Source: Linum tenue
Taxonomy: Eukaryota; Streptophyta; Magnoliopsida; Malpighiales; Linaceae
Length of the DNA: 64,000 nucleotides
NCBI GenBank assembly: GCA_946122785.1
Contig: CAMGYJ010000005.1
Span: 65,918,200 to 65,982,199 of the forward strand
Reading direction: 5' to 3'
Part shown: in pieces, positions 31,344 through 43,454 of the stretch
Numbering within the stretch: position 1 is the stretch's first letter
Layout: every line of letters starts with the position of its first letter
Notes under the pieces: model-generated
Told to the model about the DNA's origin: nothing
What the model saw: only the letters and a program-made list of their open reading frames with translations
Databases searched by the model: none
Program-made: the position numbers and the translations under genes

Positions 31344-31351
31344 GAAATAAG

Positions 31352-31864
31352 AGTATTTTCACTTTTGGGTCAACATTACAAATATTTCTTTAAAATATTC
31401 ATTTTTGTGATATGCGAACCGATACCGAGCTGACTTTTGCTAGTAACTCTAAAAGTATCAACAATGTTCCTTTAATTTGCGCAAGCGAAAACTATAGATT
31501 TTGATCTGGATGAACAACACTTTGCAGTTTTAACGCATGTCAATTATGGTATCCAATCCTGAAGTAAGACTGAACTCCTTATTGATCCTCATAACCAACT
31601 CGTCGACAGTGGATGTTGCTATCAAATATTGCTTTATTTATGAACATAGTCTACCTTGACTTCATATGGATCTGAACTCGACTAAAACAAACTCCAATGA
31701 AGTACAAATATTTCATAGTGGCCCATAATCAAAAGGTACTTAATCATGGTCGCTGACACGATTGCCTAACATAACTCGATCGCCTCCAAGCACACCCGTG
31801 TCGAGCTGCCCAATATGATTTGTTGGAGGACTAAATGGCCACTTTGGGTACCTTAGATTAATGT
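31352..31864. other. Intergenic stretch, nothing recognised
   Basis: No coding similarity, terminal repeat or RNA motif that I can support. Confidence 0.5.
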
Positions 31865-33102
31865 CACCTGGAAGATCTAGGGTATTTTATATACGTTCGT
31901 GTGGGACAATGGGAGGGTTGATGAAGACTTCTTGGATGAGAGACCAAATAGAATGGTGGCAAACGGAAGTTGGAAAGAGAAATTTCCGGAGGCAAGAGTT
32001 TATCATATGGAAAGATGGACCTCATATCATCTACCGATACTGCTTGAACTAAATTTACAAGAAGAGAAGGTACGATGGGGCTGGCATTTCAAATTCGAGC
32101 CCTATTGGCAGAAGTATGAAGATTGTTCAGCAGGTATTGCTGAAGAGTGGGGAAAAGACCCTACCAAGTTGGTGGAAGAGAGAATCAAGGGATGTGAAAA
32201 GAGGCTGATTGAGTGGAGAAGGAACACCTTTGGTAATCTCAAGAAAAGAAGGAGAAAGGCGGAAAGAGCCTTAGCAGTGATAACCAAGCAAAAAAAGAAC
32301 AAAGCAGTTCTATTGCAAAGGCGAGTACTGGAGAATGAATTAAACGGATTGCTACAAGGGTCAAGAGGAAGTTATGGCGTGTGTGGTTACTCACCTAAGA
32401 GAACTATACACTATGGGGAGGATTTGTAACATGGAAGAAGTTCTACATGCGGTGGAGTGCAAGGTAACAAATCAAATGAATGATGACCTCTTAAAACCTT
32501 GTACTCCAGACGAGGTATGACATGCATTGCATCATATGGCACCAAGTAAAGCACTAGGATCAGACGTAATGTCAGCCCTTTTCTTCCAACAGAACTGGGC
32601 GACAGTTGGCGAAGTAGTCACTAGGGAGATTCAGAATGTTATGGAGATAGGGAGATTACCATAGAACCTAAATCATACCCCACTGGTACTAATCCCCAAA
32701 ACAAAAAACCAAGCTCACATAAGGAATTCAGGCCAATCAGCCTCTGCAAGGTGATCTATAAGATTTTGTCGAAGGTGCTCGCTAACAGGTTGAAAAGAAC
32801 TCTAGCTACAGTCATCTCTGATACTCAAAGTGCATTTTTCCATGGAAGAAACATACAGGATAATGTCTTGGTGGCTTTTGTATGCTTCCACGTGATGAAA
32901 AATAGAAAGGAAGGAAAGAAGAGCTACGTGGCTGGGATATTTCTTAAAGCAATTATGCCGAGATTGGGATACCAGGAGAGATGGGTTAACTTGATAATGG
33001 AGTGTGTCACGACTGTGACATACTCAACACTAATTAATGGTCACCACTCTGAGATAATTAGACCTTCTAGGAAATTAAGACATGGTGATCCAGTATCACC
33101 CT

Positions 33103-33601
33103 TAGGGATGGCAATGGGTCGGGTCGAGGCGGATAGTGCATATCCGTTACCCTACCCAAAGTAGTTCGGGTTTTACCCATACCCATACCCATATGTGAAA
33201 TGTGTAGAAAATCAAAACCATGTCCATACCTTTTCAGGTTCGGGTATCCACGGTTATCCATGGGTAATCATTTCTCTTCACAACTCCAACCAATATGTTA
33301 AGATTCACACGTATTCTTACATTACGTAAGAGGAAACGTACGACAATAATTCACTAGAATGAGGAAAATTAATTAAAACAACAAAATTTCAAGAAAATAT
33401 TATATTTATATGCTAAATATAAAATATGTTAGAGAAAAATATTGATTATATCTAAAGAAAATACATATGCATGTGTATAATCGGGCGGGTTCGGGTTGGA
33501 TAGTGAGAAACCCATGCCCACCCATTACCCACAATATTCGGGTTCGGGTTTTACCCGTACCCACTAAATGTCCACGATTACGGATATTTTTGCCATCCCT
33601 A
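33103..33601. mobile_element. hAT MITE 1 (499 bp), TSD ATCACCCT
   Basis: Ends TAGGGATGGCAATGGGTCGG and TTTTTGCCATCCCTA. A perfect 8-bp duplication ATCACCCT lies at 33095-33102 and 33602-33609. Subterminal GGGTTCGGGT/ACCCATACCC repeats. No coding capacity. Confidence 0.92.
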
Positions 33602-33613
33602 ATCACCCTATAT

Positions 33614-34300
33614 TAGGGATGGCAACAAAACCCGAACCCACGGGTATCCACCCGACCCAACCCGGTCAACACGGGTAAAACCCGTGTTGACGGGTTTTGG
33701 GCCGGGTTCGGGTTTAAACCCGTTACACTATTCACCGGGTCGGGTTGAGTTTGGGTTTAGGTAAACCCGCCCCATGGGTACCCGCCCACACACATATAAT
33801 TACTTTCTCGGTATATTTAATATTCTAAATAATATATCTTCCTTAAACAACTAATATTCTTTATGTTTGTGGAGACATGTATAATTTGTTCTTTCTAATT
33901 GTTTAGAATGAAGTTGATATTATGAAGTGGAGAGTGAAGAAACTTAGTTGACAAGGAAGAAGCTTTCAATTAATCTTATTGTTTATAGATGTTTATCTTT
34001 AATTTTGAACAATTTGTATTGATCATTTGCGGTTTGCTTGTATGCTCTAGATTGGTGTTTTTTGTATGAATAATTTGTATGAGAAACTTGATGTTAAACT
34101 TTTATTTTGAAAGAACTTGTTATTGTAAATTTTTTACCACAAAAACCCACGGGTACCCATGAACCTGCGGATACCCGGCGGGTTGGGTTTGAGTTTTTCA
34201 AACCCAGCGGGTTTTACCCCGGGTTTTTTTGGCGGATAAACCCATGGGTTTGGGTTGGGTTTGACAAAACCCGCCCCAACCCGACCCATTGCCATCCCTA
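33614..34300. mobile_element. hAT MITE 2 (687 bp), TSD CCCTATAT
   Basis: Ends TAGGGATGGCAACAAAACCC and CCATTGCCATCCCTA. A perfect duplication CCCTATAT lies at 33606-33613 and 34301-34308. Same family as MITE 1 and as 53803-54253. Its target overlaps the target of MITE 1 in the LINE RT (SPY codons). Confidence 0.92.
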
Positions 34301-36435
34301 CCCTATATGCTCCCACTGTTTGTAGAGGGGCTATCAGCTATAACCAAAAAAGAAGTGGAAGCCGGAAACATACAGGGCATTCGAGTAAGCAGGAATGGGT
34401 CAATGATCACCCACCTTTTCTTCGCAGACGAAAATTTGTTCTTTTTCCAGAACAAGCATTCAGAAGGAGAGAATCTGAAACGAATACTACTGAAGTAGGA
34501 GTAAGCATCAGGTCAAGATGTGAGTCTAGCCAAATCCGAGTTGTCATTTAGTGGAAATGTGAAGGAGGAGGATAAACTAGTAATGGAAGGGATACTTGGC
34601 ATGAAGACAATGATCCAACATATTAAGTACTTTGGTCTTCCAACTCTGATAGGGAGAGAAAAGAAAGCGGTGTTTACCCAACTAATTGATAAGGTGAGAA
34701 AGAATATTAAGATGTGAAAGAGTAAGACACTCTCAACTGCAGCTAAAGAAGTACTGATCAAAGCAATTGCACAACCACAAACTGTCTATGTTGTGTCTGT
34801 CTTCTTAATTCCTCGGGTGGTTATTCACGAGATCAACAGCCTCATAGCAGGCTTTTGGTGGGGAAGAAAGAAGGAAGGGCGACATATACATTGACAAAGT
34901 TGGGAAAAACTATGTCGGCCAAAAGAAGAAGGGGGGATGGGATTTAGGGACTTGCATGATTTTAACATGGCATTGCTGGTCAAGCAAGTGTAGAACTTAA
35001 CAATGAAACCAGAAACCCTAATGGCTAGGGTCCTCAAAGCCAAATATTACCAAGATCATGACATAATGGAGGCCGAACTGGGAAACAACCCTAGCTATAC
35101 TTGGCGTATTATTCACACGGCTATCCCAGTGATAAAGGAAGGACTGAGGTGGAGAATAAAAAATGGTGAAAACATCAGGGTGTGGTGGGACAAATGGATA
35201 CCTGCTTCCCCTGATTATCGAATCGAAACACTAGTGGGCAACCATGGAATGAATGCTAAGGTTAAATGTTTGATAGATTGGAACTCGTAGTCGTGGAGAA
35301 GTAATCTTCTACGAACAAACTTCAACCCGACAGACAGGGAAAGAATCTATCAAATTCAAATTCTAAGGCAAGCAAGACCCTATAATCGAGTTTGGGTGAA
35401 GGAAAACTCAGGGAAATACTCTGTTTGATTGTACTATCATGTTTGGAAAAACAAGATACGAGGGGAGGAGGAAGAAGCGTACATCCCTGTTGATAGGAAA
35501 CGATTGTGGCAACTTCTGATTCAACCTAAAGTTCGAGTATTTGTGTGGCACTGGGGAAGTAACATTCTACCCACATGAGGAAATCTAAGAGGAGGATTGA
35601 GGAACTGAGCAATGAATGCCCTTTCTGCAGATTGAATGAAACTCAGGAACACATCACATGCGATTGTGATTGAGCTGGAAGAGTCTATAGACATAGCACT
35701 TTGGCAAAGTTCTTTGAATTGGGAAGGGGAGAATTGTGAGGAATGGCTATGTGACCTAATTGAGAAGGCATGAAAAACTGGGACGTGTGCTAATGAGGCT
35801 GCGGTTCATATGGAAGGACAGGGACAACCATCTATTCAACAATCACAAGTTGGAAGAATGGGAGATAGTAACTAGATCGCATAATTACCTGGAAGAATAT
35901 CTCGCGATCTAGAGCTATGACAAACCGAGTCATCCACCAAAGATCCAGTACCAATGGGAAACACTACCAACTGGAACACTGAAATTGAATGTCGATGCAT
36001 CAGTGTTGAAGCAAGGTGGGCAGGTTTCGGGTTGTTCATTAGAGACTCCTAGGAGAGGTTCCAAATGGCGGCGACTCACCAAACGAGGACGAAATGGGCA
36101 CCGGAGATGGCGGAGGAAAATGCTTTTCTGTGGACAATGAATTTTGCGTATGCGCATGAACGAAGTCCAATTTGGATTGAAAGCGACTGTCTGTCCCTCA
36201 TACAGAAGCTCAAGAAAGAAGAAGATGGAGATCTGGAAATAGATGGGATATGTGATGACATTAGAGAGAAGGCATGAGAAATGAAATTGAGGGCTGGAGG
36301 TTCTGGGATCGAACCGGAAACCGAGCGACTCATGTTATGGCCAAATTGAATGTAATTGGTAGGAATAAGAGGTTTGTTTCAATAGATCCCCTATTTTTTG
36401 GTTGAAATTTTAAGCCAAGAATGTATGAGGCTTTC

Positions 36436-37237
36436 TTTTATATATGAAACCTGGGTACACTTTATTGCCCAAATTTTTAGCAACTGTTTCATTTTCTGTC
36501 GTATTCTGTGTCTCCTCCTCGGAGAGCTTCTTTCTTGCTTGCCCAAAGCTTCCCCTAATCCCCTTCCACCCTACCTTGCCAGCCGTACTCCCAGCCATGC
36601 CTTCATCTTCAGTCAGAAAATCCAGAAGGCCACGCCTTCCCCATCATGTCACGACTCCGGTTTGCTTCTCGAGGATGCAACTCCTCTCACACGTCACCTC
36701 CCATGTTAGCACGTCGTTCTCCCGTATCTCTCTTATGTTGTTGAGTCTCATTTTCCAATCAGTATATTGGGAGAGGAGCGAGAGTCGATTGGGAGGAGGG
36801 AAATAAGACTATTACCATCTCATACTCTGTTTTCACTTTTATATATGAAACCTGGGTACACTTTATTGCCCAAATTTTTAGCAAATGTTTCATTTTCTAT
36901 CGTATTCTGTGCCTCCTCCTCGGAGAGCTTCTTTCTTGCTTGCCCAAAGCTTCCCCTAATCCCCTTCCACCCTACCTTGCCAGCCGTACTCCCAGCCATG
37001 CCTTCACCTTCAGTCAAAAAATCCAGAAGGCCACGCCTTCCCCATCATGTCACGACTCCGGTTTGCTTCTCGAGGATGCAACTCCTCTCACACGTCACCT
37101 CCCATGTTAGCACGTCTTTCTCCCGTATCTCTCTTATGTTGTTGAGTCTCATTTTCCAATCAGTATATTGGGAGAGGAGCGAGAGTCGATTGGGAGGAGG
37201 GAAAGAAGACTATTACCATCTCAAACTCTGTTTTCAG
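36436..37237. repeat. 401-bp tandem duplication
   Basis: Unit 1 at 36436-36836 and unit 2 at 36837-37237, starting TTTTATATATGAAACCTGGG. I count about eight substitutions, so the copies are roughly 98% identical. Open frames of about 120 codons occur in each (PAVLPAMPSPSV, HVTTPVCFSRM) but resemble no protein I know. Confidence 0.9.
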
Positions 37238-40200
37238 AAAGGAGAATCATTGGCGGCAAAGGCAGAGGAACAGCGAGGCTACTGCACAGCTGAATGATGT
37301 AGTCGACATCGATAGAAGGAGGAGAGGAGGCGGAGATCTGACTGGGAGGCGGAGGAAAAGGAGATCAGACGACGTTTGGGTTCGGGATGTGAGGGTTAGG
37401 CTGGGATTGAAGGAGCCGGATGTAGATTTGTTCGGGTTAGTTCTCCACTTTCCTTCGCTTCTTCTTCCTTCTACTCTTCTATTTTCTTTCTTTTTATTTA
37501 ATCCCATGATCAAAAAAGTTTCCTATGAGCAAGGTCGGGAAGGTAATGGAGGTAGCTGTGCTGATTCCAGTGTGGTGTGGAGAAGGACCCGTCGAAGAAG
37601 GTCAGCGTGGGGGAGGAGGTAGGGTCAAGATTGACGGGTTAGTTCTCTGCTTTCTTTCTTCTTCCTTCCTTCCTCTGTGTGCCACATAAATCTGATGCTA
37701 GGTTTGAATGTGTTAGGTAATCACCCTTTTTCTATTGAAATGTGAGCTACTTTATTCTTAAAACAAATTGGATTTGTACAGGTTGGCTAAGGGTTTTGCT
37801 TTTGGTAAGTGCACACACAAAGGGGTTGTAGTGTTCTTATTTATTACTGCTTCTTTAAATGAATTAAGAGGATTCTTCTTTCACTTGCTTTTCTGATTTC
37901 AAAGATTGCATTTGATTGATACTTTGTCCTGTGTGTAGTTTATTGTTGAGTAATTTCCACATCTTGCTGTGGCGGGAATGAACGAAAAGTTCATTGGATT
38001 CACATAATATAAGCAGGGTCTTTCACTGTGTGTTCATCTTGGTTTGGTGCTATCAGCTCTGCTATTGCATCATTACAATGCTTTTGATTCTTTAGTGAGT
38101 AGGTACATTATTATAAAATTGCTCGATTGCGATTAATAATGGAGTTCTTTGTTTTATTGAATAATAATGGAGGTTAATTTAGATAATTAACCACAAAGCG
38201 ACAATAAGGATTCATAAAGCTTGGATTAGATGGACGTCAGAAGATTTGTGGTGTTTGGGTACACTGTACACATGAACATGGGGTGAGGGTTGAATATTCT
38301 TTATATGTTTTAGTTATTTCTCCGTTTTGACAGAATTATTAGCTTGACATGTGAGCTTTGGTTGGATTGTAGGTTAGTTTTAGTTTGCTTCTCATGGATT
38401 CAACAAAGTTAAGGACACAGTTGGTGCCAACAAACTTTGATATTAATGCTTATGTTTCTATTATGCATGGTTCGTGGTTGATTTGCTTTTACCAGTAAGG
38501 GTGGTCTCCATTAAAGTTGCTTCTTCAGCTTTTACTTTTTCTTTGTTGGATTCAGATCTGGTATCGATTTGGATGTGCTTCTTCCAGGTATTTCTACCAG
38601 TGCATTGAAGATGTTTGTACGAGACGCGAAAAACACACCTCGCCACCAGTTTCGCTTCTCGACCAGGTTAATCAAAATCTTGTATGCTCTGAGTGATTTA
38701 GCAGCGAAAATCTGTCGAGTTATAATCTGTTTCCAACTTTTAACAGTTGTTGTGGAGAGATATCTTCTATACTGTCTCTTTTGGTACTCCAAACTTTGAT
38801 CAGATGAGAGGAAACAAAATATGCAAGCTTACTAATGTGTTCATGGCCTTGCTCACATTAGTAAGCTTCTCTAGGTATTCTTTATATAATGCACACTTCA
38901 TCAAGCTAAGTAGTTTAGCTAAATACTTATCAAGATTCAATGGGTTAAATAAATACCTTTGTGGCCATGTAGTTACCGTAGAATGCCAATGATGACTTGC
39001 TTACAGCTTGGAGGGAAGCTAAAATCATATACCATTGGATTGATACTATCGTGACCCAAAATAATTCCATCCCGTTTTTGCTTCTTTCTTTTGATAGGTA
39101 ATTATGTTATAGTGCTACTACTTACCCCTTTAGTTTGTGTTTGTGATCTATCAATATTGCAGCAGACCAACTGAGGAGCTAAAACTACTGGCCTACTATT
39201 TTTTTCCATGACTTTATAGAGCTAAGCTACCTAGCATCTACCAAGATTTCCCTATACTTAGTGTGCATTATTATTGTTCAATACATAATTGTACATATCT
39301 ATTTCCACTATATTCCCAGTCAGCTTTTCCTTGTCAATCCTACCATTTCTTGCCTTGCATTAGTTCTCTTCCATTAGAAACTTGGTTATATTATATGGTT
39401 GGTTTATGTTACTTTATATATGTTTACTAATTATATCTAGGCTGTTAGAGGTTGCTGTTAGGTTTTAATTCTTTCCTTCCTATGTTCTCACTTAGCTTCT
39501 AACCCTCTCCATCACCTCCTGCAGGTGGAGTTCTACTGCAACAACTAACAATAGTTGATAACTACAGAGGCTTTTGCAGTTGAATGTTAATTTTTTTTTG
39601 TCACCAATTGAATCTTCTCCTTCTCCCAAATTGTCATGATTGCTTTATGCTTGCTGTTTTTCACATATTGTTTTGTTTTTCAAGATGGTGATTCAAGCTT
39701 TACGAAGCGAAGAAACTATCACCAACTGGTATTTATTTATGCTACATATTCTCCATGATTTTCTTTGATTTTTTGCTAATAAATTAGAACCTGATAAGAT
39801 TTTAAACTTTCAATTACAAGTTGCGAGTTGGTATCGGTAATTGGTGTTCTTTGCACTATGGATCGCCATAGTCAACCACATTCAGCTATTGTGGCCAGGT
39901 ATATTAACATTCTATTACAGTCAACACCCTAGAATGAAATATACTTTCTCTTTTATTTTTTTCCCAATTGATGTTTGATGCTCCTATCTGCGTGTTGTTG
40001 GTCAAATGTCTGTGAAAGTGAAATGTGATATAGACCGGTTGTTGATTGATTTATGTGAAAACTTAGAGATGAAACTTGGGGCCTATTTTGTGCATGACCA
40101 TAATCCTTCTCTTCTTAGCTTTTTTTGTTTTGTTTTTGTTTTTTGTTGATGCAACAATTTTTATTCCTCGGCTGTAATTCTAATTCTACAATTTTGCAAT

Positions 40201-40330
40201 GCAGCAGCTGGTGTATATAGGATGAAAGAAGAACAAACCAAAGAAAGAAGCAAAGGAGAAGAAATCCATGACAGAATTTACAGACCTTGAACATGAAGTT
40301 GCAAAGTAAGAATAAGATTTAAAATTTCTA
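37238..40330 (+). other. Exon-like region of unknown nature (possible spliced transcript)
   Basis: Several segments are bounded by plausible plant splice signals. A purine-rich segment from 37238 ends before GTTAGT (37435), and a second from about 37530 also ends before GTTAGT (37640). Others are 38592-38668 (AG|GTATTT...CAG|GTTAAT), 39685-39731 (CAAG|ATGGTGATTC...ACTG|GTATTT), 39821-39898 (ACAAG|TTGCGAG...CCAG|GTATAT) and 40204-40305 (GCAG|CAGCTGG...AAA|GTAAGA). Intervals between them are T-rich as in plant introns. Joined reading frames are short and match nothing I recognise, so this may be a non-coding transcript, a gene relic, or coincidence. A LINE fragment follows at 40345. Confidence 0.3.
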
Positions 40331-40344
40331 AGTCTTCTTCATGC

Positions 40345-40520
40345 TATATACTGGTGTATGTGGAAGGAGAGGAATAGGAGGATCTTTGAGGGGAAGTATA
40401 CAATCGGTGCCATATCCTACAGGATTTGCTACTCAATTGCAAGGTGGCTAATGACAACAAATAAAGTAGATAGAAGGACATGAGAAGAGTGGCTGGTAGC
40501 TCTGAGACGAAGCTATGCGA
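40345..40520 (+). pseudogene. LINE ORF2 fragment (post-RT region)
   Basis: One frame reads WCMWKERNRRIFEGKYTIGA, ISYRICYSIARWL. This is the WLLWKERNxRIF-type block found between the zinc-binding and RNase H regions of plant LINEs. It is short and isolated. Confidence 0.6.
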
Positions 40521-41000
40521 GCATGGGGAGCAGGGGAAATACTGAGCGCTGCAATTTCTAAGTTATGCAATCCCAAAACATGTAAAGATCAGTACAGAGA
40601 ATTCTCAAACCAATTCAAAAGGGAGTGGGGTTGTCAGCACAATGTGACTTATTGAGGCACGTGTGCGCGTTCAACTACATTTCTTTATAAAGCCTACATG
40701 AAAATATTAGATGCTGCGATAGTGTTTCTGATTTTTTTTATCAGCCATAGACGAGCCTTTGGCAAAAGTTTGTTGTACTTTCCTTTCTGAAGTTTTAATT
40801 GCAATATTGTTTTTGAACATTACTAAACATTGCTACAAATGTATTTCTTGAAGATATTTAGACTAATGTTCTGTAAATAATCATTATGATGGTGAGTTCG
40901 TCTTGGATAATGGAAGTGTTTTTACAGATACTACATGTCTCGTGACGTAGCCGTGGATATTGATTCTAGTTAATAATAATATTCAGATGAGTTATAGATA
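40521..41000. other. Intergenic, nothing recognised
   Basis: AT-rich, no supportable feature. Confidence 0.5.
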
Positions 41001-41815
41001 AAAGGCCACTTTGGTCGGTTCTATTGGCTCGACCCAGTTTGAAAACCGATTCGGTCAGTCGAGCGAATTGAATTGGTTGGGTTAGTCTGTTTGATTCGGT
41101 CACAACCTTCAATAAGATTTGGATTTACTCTTGACACATCTAGCTTAGGGTTGTCTTCACCACCAACTTGCGCAACTGCAGAAGGAGCCGACAAGGGCAG
41201 ATCGTCGTTTGTTGCATGTTTCTTGTACAAGTGGCTGAGCATTGCTTCGAGACTTTTGACATGGTTGGCATACGCGATGAGCTTTTATTCAAGGCAATAT
41301 CGACCAGCCTCCAACAGTTTATTATTATCCTCCAATCGATCCTCGAGCTTGGTGGCCGATCGCTCGAGATTCTTAAGAAAAGTTTCATCCTCGACGACCC
41401 CTTTTTTTGGTTGAGCCTCATTGGTGCGAGTAGCAACCATGATGTTGTGCATTTCTGGATGGGGTTGGGTAGAATGCAAACTTCATGGAGTGATATTTGA
41501 GGGTGAGATTTGACTGAATTAGATAGGGCTGTGTGGTACCAATTTGGTGTAACTATAGGTGCTGCACCACATTTAGGAATTCGATAAGAGATTTGAGAGA
41601 GAATGAGAATATACTTAGGGTGAGACGAGGATAAAATTAGAAGGACTAGGTTTTTTTTATCAAGAATCTTTGTTAGCTTTATCTTTTATGATCCGAATAC
41701 AAAAAATACAAGAAGTATTTATATTCCACAACCCTATAGCCCACTACTAATTAGGCTAATTAAATAAGTAATAATAAAAATTCTCATCACTCACCCTTAA
41801 TATTTCCTTCGGAGC
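41001..41815 (-). mobile_element. LTR-retrotransposon 5' remnant: LTR end and start of gag
   Basis: On the minus strand a TATAAATACTTCTTG promoter-like box (about 41709-41723) precedes transcribed-type sequence to a degenerate primer-like motif TTGGTACCACACAGC (about 41530-41545, compare TGGTATCAGAGC). A frame with MVATRTNEAQ at about 41440 follows, then a charged coiled-coil-like segment (FLKNLERSATKLEDRLEDNN) and, after a stop, ANHVKSLEAMLSHLYKKHA. It looks like a gag N-terminus, but the family is unclear and nothing downstream survives. Confidence 0.42.
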
Positions 41816-42624
41816 GGATCAGGTCAGTAACTCTTATGGTGAGTAACCATCAGTAACCTGTCCACATCCGCATGACATCAGCATCTCCTCTCTCCTGGAA
41901 AGCCTTTTATCTTTTCCTCTTTAATTTTAAACGGACGATTTCTCTCTCGTTTTAAGTCGAAATTTAATTTTTTTGCAAACATAAATCATATTAAATGTGC
42001 TCTTTAAAATGATATCCATTTTGATATATTTTTAGTACAAAAAAAAATTGAATAACTTTTTACCAGTCATTACCATATGGTATGCTCATATTTAATACCA
42101 TATGGTAAGAAAGCGTACCATGATGGTATGGACATACCAGTATGGTAAGATGGTTGAATACATAATAATAGGAGTATACTAACTATCATTTACGACTTTC
42201 ATCATTGTTTACCACAAGTTACCACCCACATACCATAATGGTAAAGTATGGTAATTTTTGGTCGAGAATTGTTTTCACCCAGAAATTTGTAGATCCAAAA
42301 GATCATGATGAACACGTTCCTTTTGAGCAAACGTTTTCAAAAACGACTTAAAACGAAGAAGTTACCATATGGTATGTAGTTGGTAAAAAAAAAGTTTCTC
42401 GAAATATATTGAAAATTGATCTCATTTTGTAGAGCACAACGAACTCGTTCCATGTGTGCAAAAAAATTTGAAATCCGAGTTAAAACGAAGAAGATAAGAG
42501 CCGATTATGAAAACTAGGGAAAATAAAATGTCTTTAATTGACAACCCTGGATTTTCATGATCCACTTAGATCTAAAGGTCCAGATTTAGTTACTCATAGG
42601 TCAGTAACCAATGGTTACTGATCC
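41816..42624. mobile_element. Foldback-type element with GGATCAGTAAC ends
   Basis: The left end reads GGATCAGGTCAGTAACTC and contains a second GAGTAACCATCAGTAACC motif. The right end is the inverted complement GGATCAGTAACCATTGGTTA, followed by CTGACCTATGAGTAAC. The interior carries several TACCATATGGTA-type palindromes (around 42076, 42099, 42365) plus variants at 42118 and 42231. Both halves share AAAACGA(A)GAAG motifs. No clean target duplication was found and there is no protein. Confidence 0.5.
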
Positions 42625-42767
42625 TATCCTAAGCCCTTTCCTAGTTTCCTTGGGCTAAATCATGCTTGTGGCGGAATTTTCCTGTGGCGAAGGCTTCTTC
42701 GTAGTAGTTGTCTACTCAGTTGTCTACTCAGTGATCTAGTCATCTAGCCATTCAGTGGGAGCTTCCA

Positions 42768-43450
42768 TTATGAAAGAATGCTATCTATTCATGAGAGGTG
42801 GAAGTGCCAATGCTAAGAGAGATACAACTTTAAGGCTAGCTTCATATTAACACCACAAGCTGATCGGGTCTTGGTTCTTCCTCAAACGAACTAAAGCTGT
42901 TGGCAGACAACTAGTGAGTAGCCACAATTTGACGAGCCCTGACCTAACAGTGTGACTCACAAATTGTCGATGGTCGTCGTGAGAAACTTTATACTATGCA
43001 CGAGGTATTTTGCCTAAGGAAAAGGCACAACCATGGGAATCGTGTCCCATACTTGCATTACAATGTACAAAGGTGACATGAAATTCAAATTGCGTTGCAT
43101 TTAGTATGGATGTGCTGGCCGCATTCGACCGAGCAATTGTAGATGATATTGTTGAAGTCATGCCCTTTTCCATCTGCCACTTAGAAAGGTGGCCTTATTT
43201 TTTTAGATCCAATCTCTATGGCTCATATTTTATTGCTGAAAATGGAAATTTCTTGACCGCTACGCCCGAGAACAATCTAGTCGTTGGGGTATCTCACCAA
43301 CAGAGCACCATGAATCATGATGGTGGGTGTCTGCATCATTGCTGATAGGAGTTTCATAGTAAACACCATTTTGTCAGGAGGAGTGGAAAATTGAGGAGTA
43401 TTCGTATTTCCAATTTGATATTGTCGCGGCCAATGTTGTACATGTTTATC
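42768..43450 (+). pseudogene. Subtilase pseudogene fragment, plus-strand arm of a palindrome
   Basis: Decayed S8 protease coding sequence. It holds a KLIGSWFFLKR block near 42850, GTTMGIVSHTCITMYK near 43025, then one frame from about 43105: MDVLAAFDRAIVDDIVEVM, YFFRSNLYGSYFIAENG and VVGVSHQQSTMNHDGG. These correspond to the subtilase DLLAAFDxAIxDGVDV, YFxDPIAIGSFxAxEKGI and GPxxGxVxNxAPWIxTVGA regions. The stretch ends with a DRSFIVNTILS-type block near 43370. Catalytic Ser and the protease-associated domain are missing. Confidence 0.75.
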
Positions 43451-43454
43451 TGAT

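Larger units (their letters stand above)
31865..36375 (+). pseudogene. LINE (L1-type) ORF2, decayed, with two hAT MITEs inside (LINE D)
   Basis: Plus-strand order: endonuclease end and linker 31865-32430 (FPEARVYHMERWTSYHLPIL); RT 32430-33095 (KALGSDVMSALFFQ, ILSKVLANRLKRTL, SAFFHGRNIQDN, LRHGDPVSP). The RT is interrupted by hAT MITEs at 33103-34300. It resumes at 34301 with VEGLSAITKKEVEAGNIQG and the catalytic box FFADENLFF (34418-34440), where the second Asp of FADD is Glu. Post-RT region: 34520-35290. Zinc-binding region around 35500-35680. RNase H 35800-36360 (WETLPTGTLKLNVDASV, WIESDCLSLIQK). Many stops and frameshifts show long decay. No clear A-tail is visible at the 3' side, where a tandem duplication begins at 36436. 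Confidence 0.83.

Noticed and set aside
36444..37297. Open frames of 120 and 176 codons in the 401-bp duplication
   Set aside because: Both are translations of the same duplicated non-coding-looking sequence, without recognisable domains. The longer one simply spans the duplication junction.
38985..39060. TGATGA motif suggesting a C/D-box snoRNA
   Set aside because: No D box (CTGA) or terminal stem at a suitable distance. The hexamer is expected by chance.
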